64,000 bases of DNA from Lucinisca nassula. Taxonomy: Eukaryota > Mollusca > Bivalvia > Lucinida > Lucinidae. The DNA lies in the NCBI GenBank assembly GCA_963580285.1, contig OY757014.1, positions 21,023,430-21,087,429 of the forward strand. The letters run 5' to 3'. The position numbers were made by a program, and so were the translations under genes. A model generated the notes under the pieces. That model ran no database searches. It was not told the origin of the DNA and saw only the letters and a list, made by a program, of their open reading frames with translations. Each line of letters starts with the position of its first letter. Positions within the stretch are counted from its first letter, which is position 1. This document shows positions 11,196 through 21,822 of this stretch, in pieces.

Positions 11196-12041
11196 TAAAC
11201 CCGACTTAATTTAGACACGGGTAAGTTGTCCTGAAGATGCTTAAGGAAAGCTTCCCCCGAATTATTCTCTTTACCCACACCCTGTGCCCTTATCTGAACC
11301 TATAACTGTAAACTGCCATTCATACGGCCATGAAGGATAGCTTTATCTAGCATGCGAATGTTTCCATAAGGTTGGCAAAACTCGTGGTATGATTTTATTC
11401 GTCATCCTAAATATATGTAATTTCGAAGGTTCATCTCTTTGCCAGATCACAAATAAAAGTAGTCCGTTAAAAGAGTTTGGTAGGTTTATGGAAGATATGA
11501 ATGTCAAAATAGCCCAATTATTCTGTTGAGGATTCAATAACATATCCATTATCTCAGTAGATCGACGCCAACAAATAGGAACAAAACATGGGACAAAAAC
11601 AATAGATTTGTGTTTTGGAAACATAGTTTCCTTGGCCCAATACCAAAGACATCCTATCTCAAGGATCATATGAATAACGCATTCATTAGAGATGCTACGT
11701 TCTTTGTTCTCTTTCAAATGGAAGTCTGTGATATATTTGTTAGACGACAAAACGACTATCACAGAGAGGATTCTAACGTGAAACTACGAATTATGACTAT
11801 AAGCAAATATAAGTTTACAACTATAACTCCACTTTGCTCTATATAAAGTTGTTTAAAAGGGCGAAAATATAAAAGTTGTTTAAAAGGGCGAAACTATACG
11901 GACGTGTTACAGGTATCGTAGAGAGTTGAATGGGGTTGACTTTTAATGGTGTGGCTGCTGTAGCCCACGTTAAACGCTGGCTTTTATTAAATTTCTGCCT
12001 TTGTTCATGTGACACATGACCACGCATTGTCCTACAGAAAC

Positions 12042-12361
12042 TACAGTAGAACTTCGATGGATCGAACACCAATGGCTCGTTTACCATAGCTGAGTCAAAC
12101 CCATTCGTGCGCCGATCGAGAACTCCTCTGCATAAGAAATAGCGGGGAATAATTAAGGAGACTTTAGTATTTTATCTTGCAAGTGTATGTTGTGTGTACT
12201 CATTAGAATCGCCTCGATGAGGCGATTCTAATGAGTACACACAGCATACATTTTTATTATATAACACCAAAAAGATGTCCCAAAATTAACCCCGTTATGT
12301 CTCTTGGCAGTTACTTTCAGTGGCTCGAACTACCCTTGTCTCAAACAGATGTTTGACTGTA
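12042..12361. mobile_element. Palindrome element family C, copy C1 (TA target, CAGT ends)
   Basis: The element starts TA|CAGTAGAACTTC and ends GTTTGACTG|TA, giving a TA duplication and inverted termini CAGT(M)(R)AAC, as in pogo-like Tc1/mariner derivatives. Its centre (12186-12249) is a perfect palindrome, GTGTGTACTCATTAGAATCG and its complement, clearly related to that of families A and B but altered at three symmetric positions. Confidence 0.78.
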
Positions 12362-12536
12362 GTTGTTTATCGCGCTGCTCCAAGACGTGTAGTGACATAA
12401 TTATGATAAGTGCATGATAATATGTCACTGACCTCTTGATGTAATCAGCAGTCTGAGGTATTTGAAATATTCGGGCTACTTTAGTCAGTGCACTGTAAGT
12501 GCATGATGAGTTAACGGACGTGTTCTAAGGGTCCCG

Positions 12537-12606
12537 TTTGGGGACATTGACAAGATCAGGTGCCGCAGAACAATGTACATAAAGATCAGACGCCGCAGAA
12601 CCGTTT
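12537..12606. mobile_element. Degenerate family F fragment
   Basis: It contains 'AGATCAGACGCCGCAGAACC' and a related word 40 bp earlier, without the mirrored half. Only similarity to the family F inner arm supports it. Confidence 0.3.
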
Positions 12607-12730
12607 GCTTACATTTTATGCATGTAAAACCACAAATAACAAAGCTGAGATGCTTTTGATTAGACAGGAACCACTCCAAACTTATTAGGTGGAAGATTCC
12701 ATTGCCACATATGGTTTAACCATTTCAGAA

Positions 12731-13003
12731 CATTTCGATAAAACATCCGTGCGACATTGTGCATTTTTCACATCTCCAGAATGGCTACTTTTCAGATGGA
12801 AATCTGTGATACTTTTCTTTTTTTACACTGCAAGTATATGTCGTGGGTGCTCGTTAGAGCACTAATCCTACGAGTACCCACAACCTAGGGTTTGGAGCAG
12901 AAAAAATAAAATTAATGTATACCCCCATAAACCCCAGTTTCCTCTATATGAAATGGGGTTTAGTGGGATGTTCATTTCACAGACTTTTACATTTCACGTG
13001 ATG
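12731..13003 (-). mobile_element. Palindrome element family B, copy B3, collapsed palindrome
   Basis: The ends are CATTTCGATAAAACATCC and TTTCACGTGATG. The palindrome at 12842-12882 has lost its inner GCCTC/GAGGC arms: GTGGGTGCTCGTTAG is followed within 10 bases by CGAGTACCCAC. The C/G hairpin is intact. Confidence 0.8.
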
Positions 13004-13029
13004 AGTAGTACAAGCTTTTTATTTTTGAG

Positions 13030-13795
13030 TAGAGAACTCACTCAGATAAAGCCACAACTACAGAACATAGCCATCTTAGACTACCGAAATATAAGAAAAC
13101 AGAACAAAATAATAGAAGTTAAAGCCACAACTAGAGGATACAGCCATCTCAGGCTACAGAAAGTACAGAAAACAGAACGAAGTAAAGTAATTGGTAGTTA
13201 AAGCCACAACTAGCGGACTTAGCCATCTCAGGCTACTCAAAACGGAACGAAATAAGGTAACTAGTAGTAAAAGCCATAACCAGAGAATATATCCATCTTA
13301 GGCTACAGAAATAACAGAAAACAGGACAAAATAAGGTAATTAGTTGTGAAAGGCACAACTGAGGACATAGTCATAATAGCAGAAAACGACGGAACGAAAT
13401 AAGGTAATAAGTAGTAAAAGCCACAAGTAGAGGATATAACCATCTTAGGCCACATGTACCTAAAGAACAGGAAACGGAACGAAAGGAGGTTATTAGTAGT
13501 TAAAGCCACAGCTACAGGATATAGCAATCTCAGGCTACCGAAATAACAGAAAACGAAACGAAATAAGGTAACACAACTACAGCACATAGCCATCTCAGGC
13601 TATCGAAATAATAAGAAAACGAACTAAGGTAATAAGTAGTAAAAGCCACAGCTACAGGAAATATGCATCTCAGGCTGCCTAAAGAACAGAAAACATAACG
13701 AAATTAGGTTATTAGCAGCTAAAGCACAACAAGAGGATATAACCATCTCAGACTACCTAAAGAACAGGAAACAGAACGAAATAGGGTCTCAGGAA
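13030..13795 (+). repeat. Minisatellite, ~75-bp units, about ten copies
   Basis: Units repeat the order 'AAGCCACAACTA', 'GGATATAGCCATCT', 'AGGCTAC', 'GAAAAC(A/G)GAACGAAAT', 'AAGGTAATTAGTAG'. Unit length varies from ~65 to ~85 bp and divergence is moderate. ORFs across it are artefacts of the repeat. Confidence 0.8.
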
Positions 13796-14178
13796 AAGTC
13801 AGCATTGACCCTTAAAATGCCAATCACAACAAGTGTCGTCAGCTTTTTTAACAGTTACTGTTGCAAAATATGTAAACCTAGTTCAGACTGCTCCTCTAGA
13901 AGCAGTTTGATATTAATCCATACTGTTTTCTCATATGTTTTAAAAGTTTGCAAGAAGACGACAACAATAGATAAAATTTTAGGTGGAGTTTTCTTTGCAT
14001 CTTAATGGTTTAAGAGAATAGCCGTCTCAGGCCCCAGAAACAAAAAAACACTTTTTCACTCGAAGGCACACATACAACTGTATATTTCATTTCTAGATCT
14101 GGTTACATTCTGTACATGTTACAAAAGACACAATGAATGTTTGAATCATATTAACTGCGTCCTTCTAAGATTTATTTG

Positions 14179-14423
14179 ATTCCGAAAACACACCATTTCG
14201 AATATACCGAAAATTTTACCATCAAAAATGAAAATGTTCAGATAACGCTGCTCAAAACGTTGATTTTGAGAACACGTTGGCGAAACATTTCTATCGAATA
14301 CCCACCATCTATGTTTATGAGCAGAAATAAGAAGAAATAATATATACCCCTGTAAACACGTATTTTACTGTATTAAAGTTGGGCTTAAGTAGGGCAAACA
14401 TATTTATGTGTGTTTTCGAAATG
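14179..14423 (-). mobile_element. Palindrome element family A, copy A4, degenerate core
   Basis: The termini are ATTCCGAAAACACACC and TGTGTTTTCGAAATG. Only the right arm of the palindrome (TACCCACCATCTATG, TGAGCAGAAATAAG) is clear; the left arm has been replaced by unrelated sequence. Confidence 0.65.
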
Positions 14424-14459
14424 ACAAGACAATCAAATACAGACTCATAATGTACATTC

Positions 14460-14700
14460 TCTTCCAAAATAATCCGAGGACCATTCCGGTTTGAATTTGA
14501 ACACCAGCACTGCAACCAGTACAATGCGCATTCTTTCGCCAGAAACTGTCCTTTCTGGATCAGCGTGAGGAAGAGAATGACTGTAGAAAATATCTCATGA
14601 TCAATTGCCACTGAATAATGTTGCTGACACGGCAGGCATCGAACTTGCGGTCGCCTGGTCATCAGTCAGACACGCATACAAGTTGGCAACCGATGCTTAT
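14460..14700 (-). mobile_element. Degenerate SINE (same family as 10.5 kb)
   Basis: It shares 'GCGCATTCTTTCGCCAGAAAC', 'GGATCAGCG', 'TCTCATGATCAAT' and the reversed tRNA-like head with the SINE at 10536-10838, with several indels. Confidence 0.55.
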
Positions 14701-15119
14701 GAAGGGTTTGATTGCATTGCCTTTCATTTAGTGCGTTTGTCAGTTTCCAAATACAATCGCTTGTTCTTTTTGTTCATTTATTATGTTTTATATTTTTATT
14801 TCCATTTTCGTTTACATGTATTATTAGACTCGGTTATGAATTACACAGCCAATAAACGTGTCAAATGCCATTTAATTATGTATTATCCTTGCCAGCAAGA
14901 CACACTTAAGTCATCCAAATGACGGATTGACGGGGAGTGCCCTATAACCTCTATGTCCATCCGTCCGTTCGTTCTTCTTCCAATAATGATACATACTGGC
15001 CACGATTCTACTAAATTGATAACATTATCGAAAGCCAGATTGCTTTACCATAAGGCATGTTCGAAATGAGTCAGTAAATGCCGCTTACTTTTGGACCAGC
15101 TTCGAATATTTTAACCATT

Positions 15120-15397
15120 CATCACGTAAACAAGTCCGTGAAATAAAGACCCCCCTACACCCCACTTTATACAGAGAAAACTGGGGTTTACGGGGGTAAA
15201 CATCATTTTCCTTATTTCTGCTCCAAGACATAGGTTGTGGGTACTCGTTAGAACCGCCTCAATAAGGCGGTTCTAACGAGCACACACAACCTATGTTTTC
15301 AGCATTTATAGGAAAAATATCACAAATTGTCTTCAGAAAAATTACCTTTTTGAGGCATGAAAATTCACAATATCACACGGATGTGTTACCGTAATGT
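15120..15397 (+). mobile_element. Palindrome element family B, copy B4 (reference-quality copy)
   Basis: Complete 278-bp copy: left end CATCACGTAAACAAGTCCGTG, hairpin AACCCCACTTTATACA...GAAAACTGGGGTTT read in two parts, palindrome 15230-15294 with apex AATA, right end CACACGGATGTGTTACCGTAATG. Good type copy for the family. Confidence 0.88.
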
Positions 15398-15439
15398 GTT
15401 GGTGTGCAGCGTCTTATTGCATGGAAGTCGTAACTAAGG

Positions 15440-15535
15440 AAAGAAGCATAGCTGGAATAAAATCCCCACATATGGTGAAATTCGAGCCCGGGCCGCTCGG
15501 GTGAAAGTCCAGTGCTCTAACCTCTGAGCCAAAGA
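15440..15535 (-). mobile_element. tRNA-like SINE head, minus strand
   Basis: The reverse complement reads GGCTCAGAGGTTAGAGCACTG (A-box region) and, 30 bases on, GGGCTCGAATTTC (B box). No CCA and no acceptor pairing; interpreted as a SINE fragment. Confidence 0.45.
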
Positions 15536-15840
15536 CTTTACTCCATGACACATGACGCAATTGTCAGAGAGTGGCGCTAAACTAATAAGCCATGCATAAT
15601 CTACAAAGGTTTATAACTAAAGGGGGAAATTGCGTTCAGTCCACTCAAGGAAGTCGTTCGATACCACTCAAGGAATTGCGTTCGGTACCACTTCAAGGAA
15701 GTAATCATTTATGATGACGCGAAGCCAGTTTCGGCGAAATAAAGTCCGGTTCCAGAGTCAGCTCCCTGACGCAGTTGTCAGAGTGTGGCGATAAGCTTAT
15801 AAGCAATGCATAAATAGGGTCCGTATTAGCTACAAAAGGA
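15536..15840 (+). repeat. Two diverged direct copies ~215 bp apart
   Basis: The words 'TGACGCA(A/G)TTGTCAGAG', 'GTGGCG(C/A)TAA' and 'ATAAGC(C/A)ATGCATAA' appear at 15548-15598 and again at 15766-15815. Between them 'CACTCAAGGAA' is repeated twice. This is a short local duplication. Confidence 0.55.
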
Positions 15841-16742
15841 GGGGCTATTACCAATAGAATTGTCAAATGCCACATTTTGAGTCGTGTCCAACCTCCCTTA
15901 GTCAGTTTCTAAAAAAAGCTTTAAGGTTTAAACTGCATTGGGTATTTTGATAATGTCTGATACATAGAGACATGACCTAACCGTTACCAGGATATATGAT
16001 TTTGATTTTTCGGGTGTGTGGACTTCGTCGAGTCTCCGTATATCTGCATCCAATGAAATGCTGTAACGCTGTGGTGAGTCTGTTGATAAGTTAGTGATAA
16101 TTAATTAAACGTGATCAAATGCTGGAAATATTGTGAACCAATTTAAACTATGAGGTATAGTACTAGTGGTGCGTTATAATAAACCAAACATTACGGCCAC
16201 AGTTAATGTCTTATTTCTACGGTTTATAATTCAACGGAACATGCATTATGCAACTAATTTGAACTGTACATGAAAAATTGTACATCACATTAAACATTCC
16301 GAGATGAAGTTTTCAATTCGGATATCAGCAAATGAATCATACATGTATAAACTCGTTGCGGCAGTTCTACCAGACACACACAATCTATGTTTCTGTCGTG
16401 AAAAAGAAAACTATCTGAGATTTGCTTGTTCAAAAGCCTTTTACTACCCAAATATATAATTATCCACTTATCAGAGACGCCGCAGTTATTAAAAAGGTTA
16501 CCGAAAGACGAAAAAATAGATAATATTTAAATACAACGTCCAAGAACCAATAAGTTCTTTTCTAAATGCGCAAGGCGACGCAGACTATTCAATCAAAATA
16601 AGACATCGAAGAATATTAATGGTCCATTGTTGCACAAAATACAAGAACATAAGCTTTATCGCTCTCCTGCTTCCATAGACTAACAGACTTCTGTCCAAGA
16701 CGGTATACCACATTTTGTATCTAAAGTTCACTATAATTTCCA
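15841..16742. other. No firm feature
   Basis: No gene is seen. A possible eroded A/B right arm ('CACACAATCTATGTTTCTG') lies at 16378-16396 but lacks the partner arm and termini. Confidence 0.35.
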
Positions 16743-17020
16743 GGGGACAGTTGTTCAAAGCATCGTTAGCTTAACGAGCTCGTTAGTGGTCATATTGTTA
16801 ACTGTTCTAGCAAGTTTAATACCTAAAATATTATTATTTTTGCTGATAAAATGTGAGCAGCTTTTTTTATTTTTTGCTGACAAAATGTGAGCAGCTTTTG
16901 CATATGCAAAAGCTGCTCACATTTTGTCAGCAAAAATATTAGCATATTTGCCATAACAAATGATCAAAGTTTTAACAATACGTTAATTAACGATGTCGTG
17001 AGTTTTGAACGACTGGCCCA
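16743..17020. mobile_element. Palindrome element family D
   Basis: The outer ends are inverted: ACAGTTGTTCAAA at the left and TTTGAACGACTGG at the right, with CATCGTTA / TAACGATG just inside. The centre (16871-16936) is a perfect 66-bp palindrome with 33-bp arms meeting at CAT|ATG. A partial direct copy of one arm sits at 16849-16870. No ORF. Confidence 0.7.
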
Positions 17021-17024
17021 AGAC

Positions 17025-17609
17025 CGTCACGAAAACATGTCTATATAATTTTGACACCCCACTTTTATTGAGTAAAATAGAAGTGAAAGCAATGATCATG
17101 AATCGATTCAATTAACCCACAGATACAATCAGATACACCAAAGGGAATGAAGCACACACATGAAACAACCAGACCCTAATGGAAACATCGAAAGCGGAAA
17201 GCCAAACGGACAATTACTTTCCAACAAAATGTCAAATTGGCTATCCAAAACTAAATAATATAAGCGACACACACACTTAAAGACAAACCATAACAAAAAT
17301 AAGCCGCGACAGAAGAACCGCCTTGGAACGGTCAGTGAAACGCATTCCACTGGGGAGGGGAGGGGGTTTAAATTGATTTTACGTGGCCACAATCCTCTAA
17401 AATTGTGGTTTACAGGAGTATACAGTATTTTCTTATTTCTGCTCAAAAACATAGATTGTGGGTACTCGTTAGAACCCCATCGGCGAGGCGGTTCTAACGA
17501 GTACCCATAATCTATGTTATTGAGCAGAAATATCAGGATTTTTATCTGAAAAGTTCCATTTTGTGGTCATAAAATTTTAACATATTTGAATAGGTGTGTT
17601 TTTGTAATG
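17025..17609 (+). mobile_element. Palindrome element family A, copy A5, split by an R insertion
   Basis: The left end TCACGAAAACATG and half of the C/G hairpin lie at 17025-17078. The R copy fills 17079-17398. The element resumes at 17399 with the rest of the hairpin, palindrome 17452-17516, and right end GGTGTGTTTTTGTAATG. Without the insert it is ~265 bp. Confidence 0.82.
17079..17398 (-). mobile_element. 5' truncated R retroelement copy with 5-bp target duplication
   Basis: AAAAT flanks both sides (17074-17078 and 17399-17403). The insert runs from the usual 3' terminus (AGAAGTGAAAGC on plus) to 'CCACAATCCTCT', where it stops short of the longer 3' region present in R2. This fixes the element's 3' end and shows 5' truncation. 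Confidence 0.75.
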
Positions 17610-18326
17610 ATTCCGCGAATGAATAGACCTGGCACTTTTATACCGCCAATTTGTAATAGGTACAAATTTAGCTCCTCCGAAAAAAAAGATTCTATGCTTA
17701 AAAGAATTCAATTCTTTCGTTTAAGAGTAAATCTCACTTGACTTGTGTGCCAGACATATATTTCAAGAGTTGCCAGAAATCCGTCCATTCCCCTTTAGGG
17801 TAATGAACAGACAGGTCATATTTTCTGTTAGATTGTTTTAAAGTCATGTACCTTATGGGGCTTCCTGGTTGTACTTCTGTAATCCGAGACCCTTTGGGAA
17901 AGGATCCACTCCAAAATAATGAGTGTGTACTTAAAGGCATTTATTCTTGGTTATTGAGGACTATCATTTCATTACATAATATTATGTAGCCTACATTGCT
18001 GACTTTAGAGAATTCCTCTGTCTTCAACAGGTAGGGGGCTTGTTGTGGAAAATCAATAGTTTACTTACTGTTGACTGGAGTTTCCCCTTAAGTGCCTTAG
18101 TTTGTAGATTCATCATCATATTAAGGCTGCCTTTGATCTCCTATAGACAGTATATCACGGGGTGGGGGTTGGGGGGGGGGGGGGCAATTAAACAATTTTG
18201 AACACACGGTGTGTCCTACTGTTAGAAGAATACATGTCTTTATGATGTGCAGCTTCTAACGTTGTATCCTTGTTGGCCTACGTCAAGACAAAATATTCTG
18301 TTTATGGTTGCATGGTGCTTCCTAGC
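17610..18326. other. No recognised feature except a G run
   Basis: A G-rich run is present at 18159-18184. The minus ORF at 17734-17940 shows no domain I recognise. Otherwise nothing is supported. Confidence 0.4.
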
Positions 18327-18660
18327 CATCGCAAAAACACGCCTGCATAATTTTGACCTCCTTGAACCCCACTTTTATATGAAAAATGGGGTTTACAGGG
18401 GTAAACCTTATTATTCATATTTCTGCTCTAAAATATAGATTGTGGGTACTCGTTAGAAGATGAGGAGGTTCTAACAAGTACCCACAAGCTATATTTTGAG
18501 CAGAAATAAGAAACAAAAATATCGAGGCGGTTCTAACGAGTACCCACAATCTATATTTTAGAGAAGAAATAAGAAAAATATCACAATTTTTCATCTTAAA
18601 ATTTCGTTCTTTTCGGCGGTAAAGTTTACAATGCATTTTTATAGGCGTGTTTTTGTAATG
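18327..18660 (+). mobile_element. Palindrome element family A, copy A6 with a duplicated right arm
   Basis: CATCGCAAAAACACGCC starts it and GGCGTGTTTTTGTAATG ends it. After a shortened palindrome (18437-18490, apex GAAGATGAGG) a second right arm, GAGGCGGTTCTAACGAG plus TACCCACAATC, follows at 18521-18558. This makes the copy ~55 bp longer than normal. Confidence 0.8.
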
Positions 18661-18890
18661 CAAAGCTAAAAAACGACCGCACAAGGATACTGGTACGCCG
18701 TTTTGAATGGGTTAAGCCTGTCCAGGCATAGCGGTGCGAGTCGGACAGTCCATACATATAAATCCTATTGGTTTCATTGGGCGGCATTGCCTGAGATGTC
18801 GTTTCAATGGACATCTCAATGTCGAGTAAAAGTACCACAAAATTCGAAACAACGTCTCCAAAGTTACCTATATAGTCCTGTGTGAGCTCC
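18661..18890 (+). mobile_element. SINE family 1, diverged copy
   Basis: It shares 'CCTGTCCAGGCA', 'GGTGCGAGTCGGACAGTCCA', 'TATTGGTTTCATTGGGCGGC', 'ACATCTCAATGTCG' and 'AACGTCTCCAAA' with the complete copy at 48453-48748. The 3' end is eroded. Confidence 0.65.
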
Positions 18891-19149
18891 AAAAAGAAAA
18901 GAAAAGAAAAAAATAAAATAAAACGCAATGCATTATCAACAAGCTAAGAATGTTAATGCTTCGAACACGTTTTTTTAGTTCCTATAAGTAATAGCAATAT
19001 CTTATTCATGCAATTTGCATAAAAGCAACGGCTTTTTTGTTTCAAATCGTTTATGTATTTGCATATTTTCTTGTTAATCTCTCTGGATATTGATCTTTAG
19101 CTTTCAGGCGACCGGCCACATGAACCACGTCAGGATTAAATTTCAGTAC

Positions 19150-19300
19150 TGATGTTTTGTTTGATTTGAGGTTTAACGTCCCCGTCAACACTGTAAAGGC
19201 CATTTTAGAGATGTTGCTTCCAATTTTGTGGGACTTTTACCCGACATTGAGATGAAATGACATCTCAAGCCCTGTCGCCCAAAAAAGTGCAGACCCTTAT
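19150..19300 (-). mobile_element. SINE family 1, 3' half, minus strand
   Basis: It begins TTTGATTTGAGGTTTAACG on the plus strand (reverse of the SINE tail) and continues through 'GAGATGAAATGACATCTCAA'. Truncated at its 5' part. Confidence 0.65.
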
Positions 19301-19332
19301 GGGTAAAAAATGTAGACCCATATAGTACATTT

Positions 19333-19762
19333 TTTACAGCTCAAAATGTTTCTTTTCCGATGAAAATCTGTGATGTTTTTCTGATTTGTACTGCAAGCAA
19401 AGGTTGTGGGTGCTCGTCAAAACATCCTCATGAGGCGGTTCTTACGTGTACACATAACTTATGTCTTTGAGCAATAATAATAAAAAAATAATCTACGAGT
19501 GATGTTCGAAATTAATTGATCGGCCGCGGTTGATTTTTGTTATGGTTTGTCTTTGAGTGTGTGTATCTTTTGTATGTTTTTTTTTTCTTTTGCCGGGCGG
19601 CCAGTTGGCCGTTTTGTGGCAGGGTGGCTGTCCTTTATGGCTTTCCTCTGCTAAAGTTTCCATTTGGGGTCTAGTTGTTTCATGGTTGTGTTTCTTTCCA
19701 TTTGGTGTGTCTGATGGGGGTTGTGGGTTAATTGTTCATTTCACAGACTTATTCACGTGATG
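19333..19762 (-). mobile_element. Palindrome element family B, copy B5, interrupted by R sequence
   Basis: A degenerate start and palindrome 'GGTTGTGGGTGCTCGTC' ... 'GAGGCGGTTCTTACG' lie at 19401-19462. R-type sequence fills ~19507-19738, and the family B end TTCATTTCACAGACTT...ACGTGATG follows at 19737-19762. Confidence 0.65.
19507..19738 (+). mobile_element. R-element 3' fragment inside copy B5
   Basis: The words GATCGGCCGCGGTTG, TTTGTTATGGTTTGTC, 'GGCCAGTTGGCCGTTTTGTGG' and 'GGGTTAATTG' match the 3' region of R copies at 58.1 kb. The ORF across it is a shadow. Confidence 0.6.
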
Positions 19763-19862
19763 ATTCATGGCAATACTCTATCAATTGCGATAATCTGTTC
19801 AAAGAAGATGCGTTTCCATATGACTGCAGTAAACTTATTTAAGAATTGACTGTAGATCAGGG

Positions 19863-19996
19863 ACGAGTTTTCTGTTGATGTAAGGTGAATGTAAATGTTG
19901 TTGAATACAAAAGAATTGAATACAACGTAAGATATTACATATGGCGAGATTGCTTAGCGACCTTTTTTACGGCGAGTTCTTTGACTAAATTAAAAC
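19863..19996 (+). repeat. Left member of a ~130-bp direct duplication flanking copy A7
   Basis: It holds 'TTGAATACAAAAGAATTGAA', 'GATTGCTTAGCGACC' and 'GCGAGTTCTTTGACT', all repeated in order at 20283-20411. Confidence 0.75.
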
Positions 19997-19998
19997 TC

Positions 19999-20279
19999 CG
20001 TAAGAGAACACGCCTATATAATTTTGACCCCTTGAACCCCGCTTTTATATAGTAAAACTGGGGTTTACAGGGGTAAAACTTATTTGTGTTGTTTCTGCTC
20101 TAAAACATAGACTTGGATACTCGTTAGAATTGCCTCGATGAGGCCGTTCTAACGAGTACCGACAATCTTTGTTTTGAACAGAAATAAGGAAATTATCGCA
20201 CTTTTTTTTCATCTTAAAATTTTCGTTTTTATCCGTGGTAAAATTTATAGTGTATTTGCATAGGCGTGTTTTCGAAATG
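19999..20279 (+). mobile_element. Palindrome element family A, copy A7
   Basis: The termini are TAAGAGAACACGCC and GGCGTGTTTTCGAAATG, with hairpin AACCCCGCTTTTATA / AAAACTGGGGTT. The palindrome (~20108-20173) has several mismatches. It sits exactly between the two members of a 130-bp direct duplication. Confidence 0.8.
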
Positions 20280-20282
20280 AGC

Positions 20283-20411
20283 GGTTTTCTGTAAATGTAC
20301 AGTAAATGTAAATATTGTTGGATACAAAAGAATTGAATACAACATAAGATGTGACAGATAGCGTGATTGCTTGGCGACCCTTTTACAGCGAGTTCTTTGA
20401 CTGAATTAACC
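20283..20411 (+). repeat. Right member of the ~130-bp direct duplication
   Basis: It repeats 19863-19996 with ~85% identity by eye ('TTGGATACAAAAGAATTGAA', 'GATTGCTTGGCGACC', 'GCGAGTTCTTTGACT'). Confidence 0.75.
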
Positions 20412-20445
20412 CGTTGTATGCGGGAAACCCATAAAGGGGATTATT

Positions 20446-20520
20446 TTGGCAAACAGTGCAGGTCCAGATCAGACGCAACAGAACGCGGCGTCTGGTCACG
20501 GCCTGTACTATTTGCTAACA
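20446..20520. mobile_element. Short palindromic element family F
   Basis: TTGGCAAACAGTGCAGG and CCAGATCAGACGC on the left mirror GCGGCGTCTGGTC and GTACTATTTGCTAA on the right. About 75 bp, largely self-complementary. Confidence 0.65.
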
Positions 20521-21734
20521 GAATTTTCTGTCAAAAATAGAATAAAAACGTTAAAATAGGCCTGATACCGCCCGCTTATATGACAAAAGGACTTGTCCAA
20601 CATATAGCAATGGAAGAGTCAACTAGCATATAATGGGTTAAAACTCTATTCAGAAAATCTGAATCATTGATGTTTTTTAATGACAGATCCAATCTGTCAT
20701 TTTTAGCTATCGTGCAGGTTTTAAAGCAAGTCAGGTTTTCTTCCGGCTTTGACCGCCATAGAAATATGAGTCCGCACGAAATGTAGTCCGGTTTGGCGCA
20801 GTTATCAAAATTGTACAAGCGTATTAGTTATCCCATAAGCGTAATGCAAACTTTTGAAGCAGACAACTTGACGATTTTATCCTACAATGCAGCATTTCAT
20901 ATGAATCAGTTGTATCATGCGACGGGTTTGGCGAAGACTGTATACCCAGATCAATGCAGCGCCTGCTCAGCAGTGTGCTCAGGTTTTACACTGTTTCCTA
21001 TCAGTGCTGCCAATTTTTAATCCTTAAAGACCAGCCTGCTGTTGGACCAGGTCAGCTGCAGACAAGAATATTAATGGGTTTTCTTTCTGACTTTCGAGGT
21101 CAAGTTTAACTCAGTTACAACTTAGGTGTATATTGACTTTGCGTGGAGAAATTGGAAAGAAAGGCTGTCCCTTTCAACCCTGGAATATGTTAGAGATACT
21201 TAGTGTAGGTCCTGTGATATACTTCTAGGTGCCATATTTAGCAGAATGGACGAGCCCAACTTCAGTGATGGAAGAGTGCACTTCAGAAACTCGAGGCAGT
21301 GAATAAATCAAAGCACTGACAACACTCATGCCGATTGTCTCTTAATGCAGGCTAGTCATGAACGGGGACTTGGAGTGATTCGTTTAAACTTAAGATGTTA
21401 GTAACTAATGAAAAAGTGTAGAACAAGATCAGCATCGTGTTCCGTGGCGTTTGATCTGAGTTTACATGGTTTGCCAGATCCAACATTTGATCCATGTGCA
21501 GATTTTACAGATAACACATGACATGTACCCAACACTGACAAACGACGCAGCTATGTTTGGGTTGATTATTTGGCAATCGACCCAAAGTTGCTAACAAGAA
21601 CAGCGCTTCGGTGCTAACGTCTACGTGACTATCACTGACTTGTCAGAATAACTTTTGTCTTGTAGAAATAAGCGCAGTGAGATCAGGGTATTCCATAAGA
21701 CTGAAGAGGGGTATCCTGGAATAACAGGGTAAGC
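20521..21734. other. No recognised feature
   Basis: Short ORFs (20576-20818 minus, 20793-21020 plus) have no motif I recognise. No repeat similarity is obvious. Confidence 0.4.
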
Positions 21735-21808
21735 TTGGCAAACAGTGTAGGCCAAGATCAGACGCTGCAGAACGCGTCTTATTATCAAAATCTTCACTAT
21801 TTGTTTGG
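21735..21808. mobile_element. Short palindromic element family F, eroded
   Basis: The left half is TTGGCAAACAGTGTAGGCC, AAGATCAGACGC. The right half is diverged (CTTCACTATTTGTTTGG). Confidence 0.5.
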
Positions 21809-21822
21809 AATTTCAGAGTTAA

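Noticed and set aside
16310..16420. Another family A/B copy
   Set aside because: Only one possible right-arm word (CACACAATCTATG) is present; no termini, no partner arm, no hairpin.
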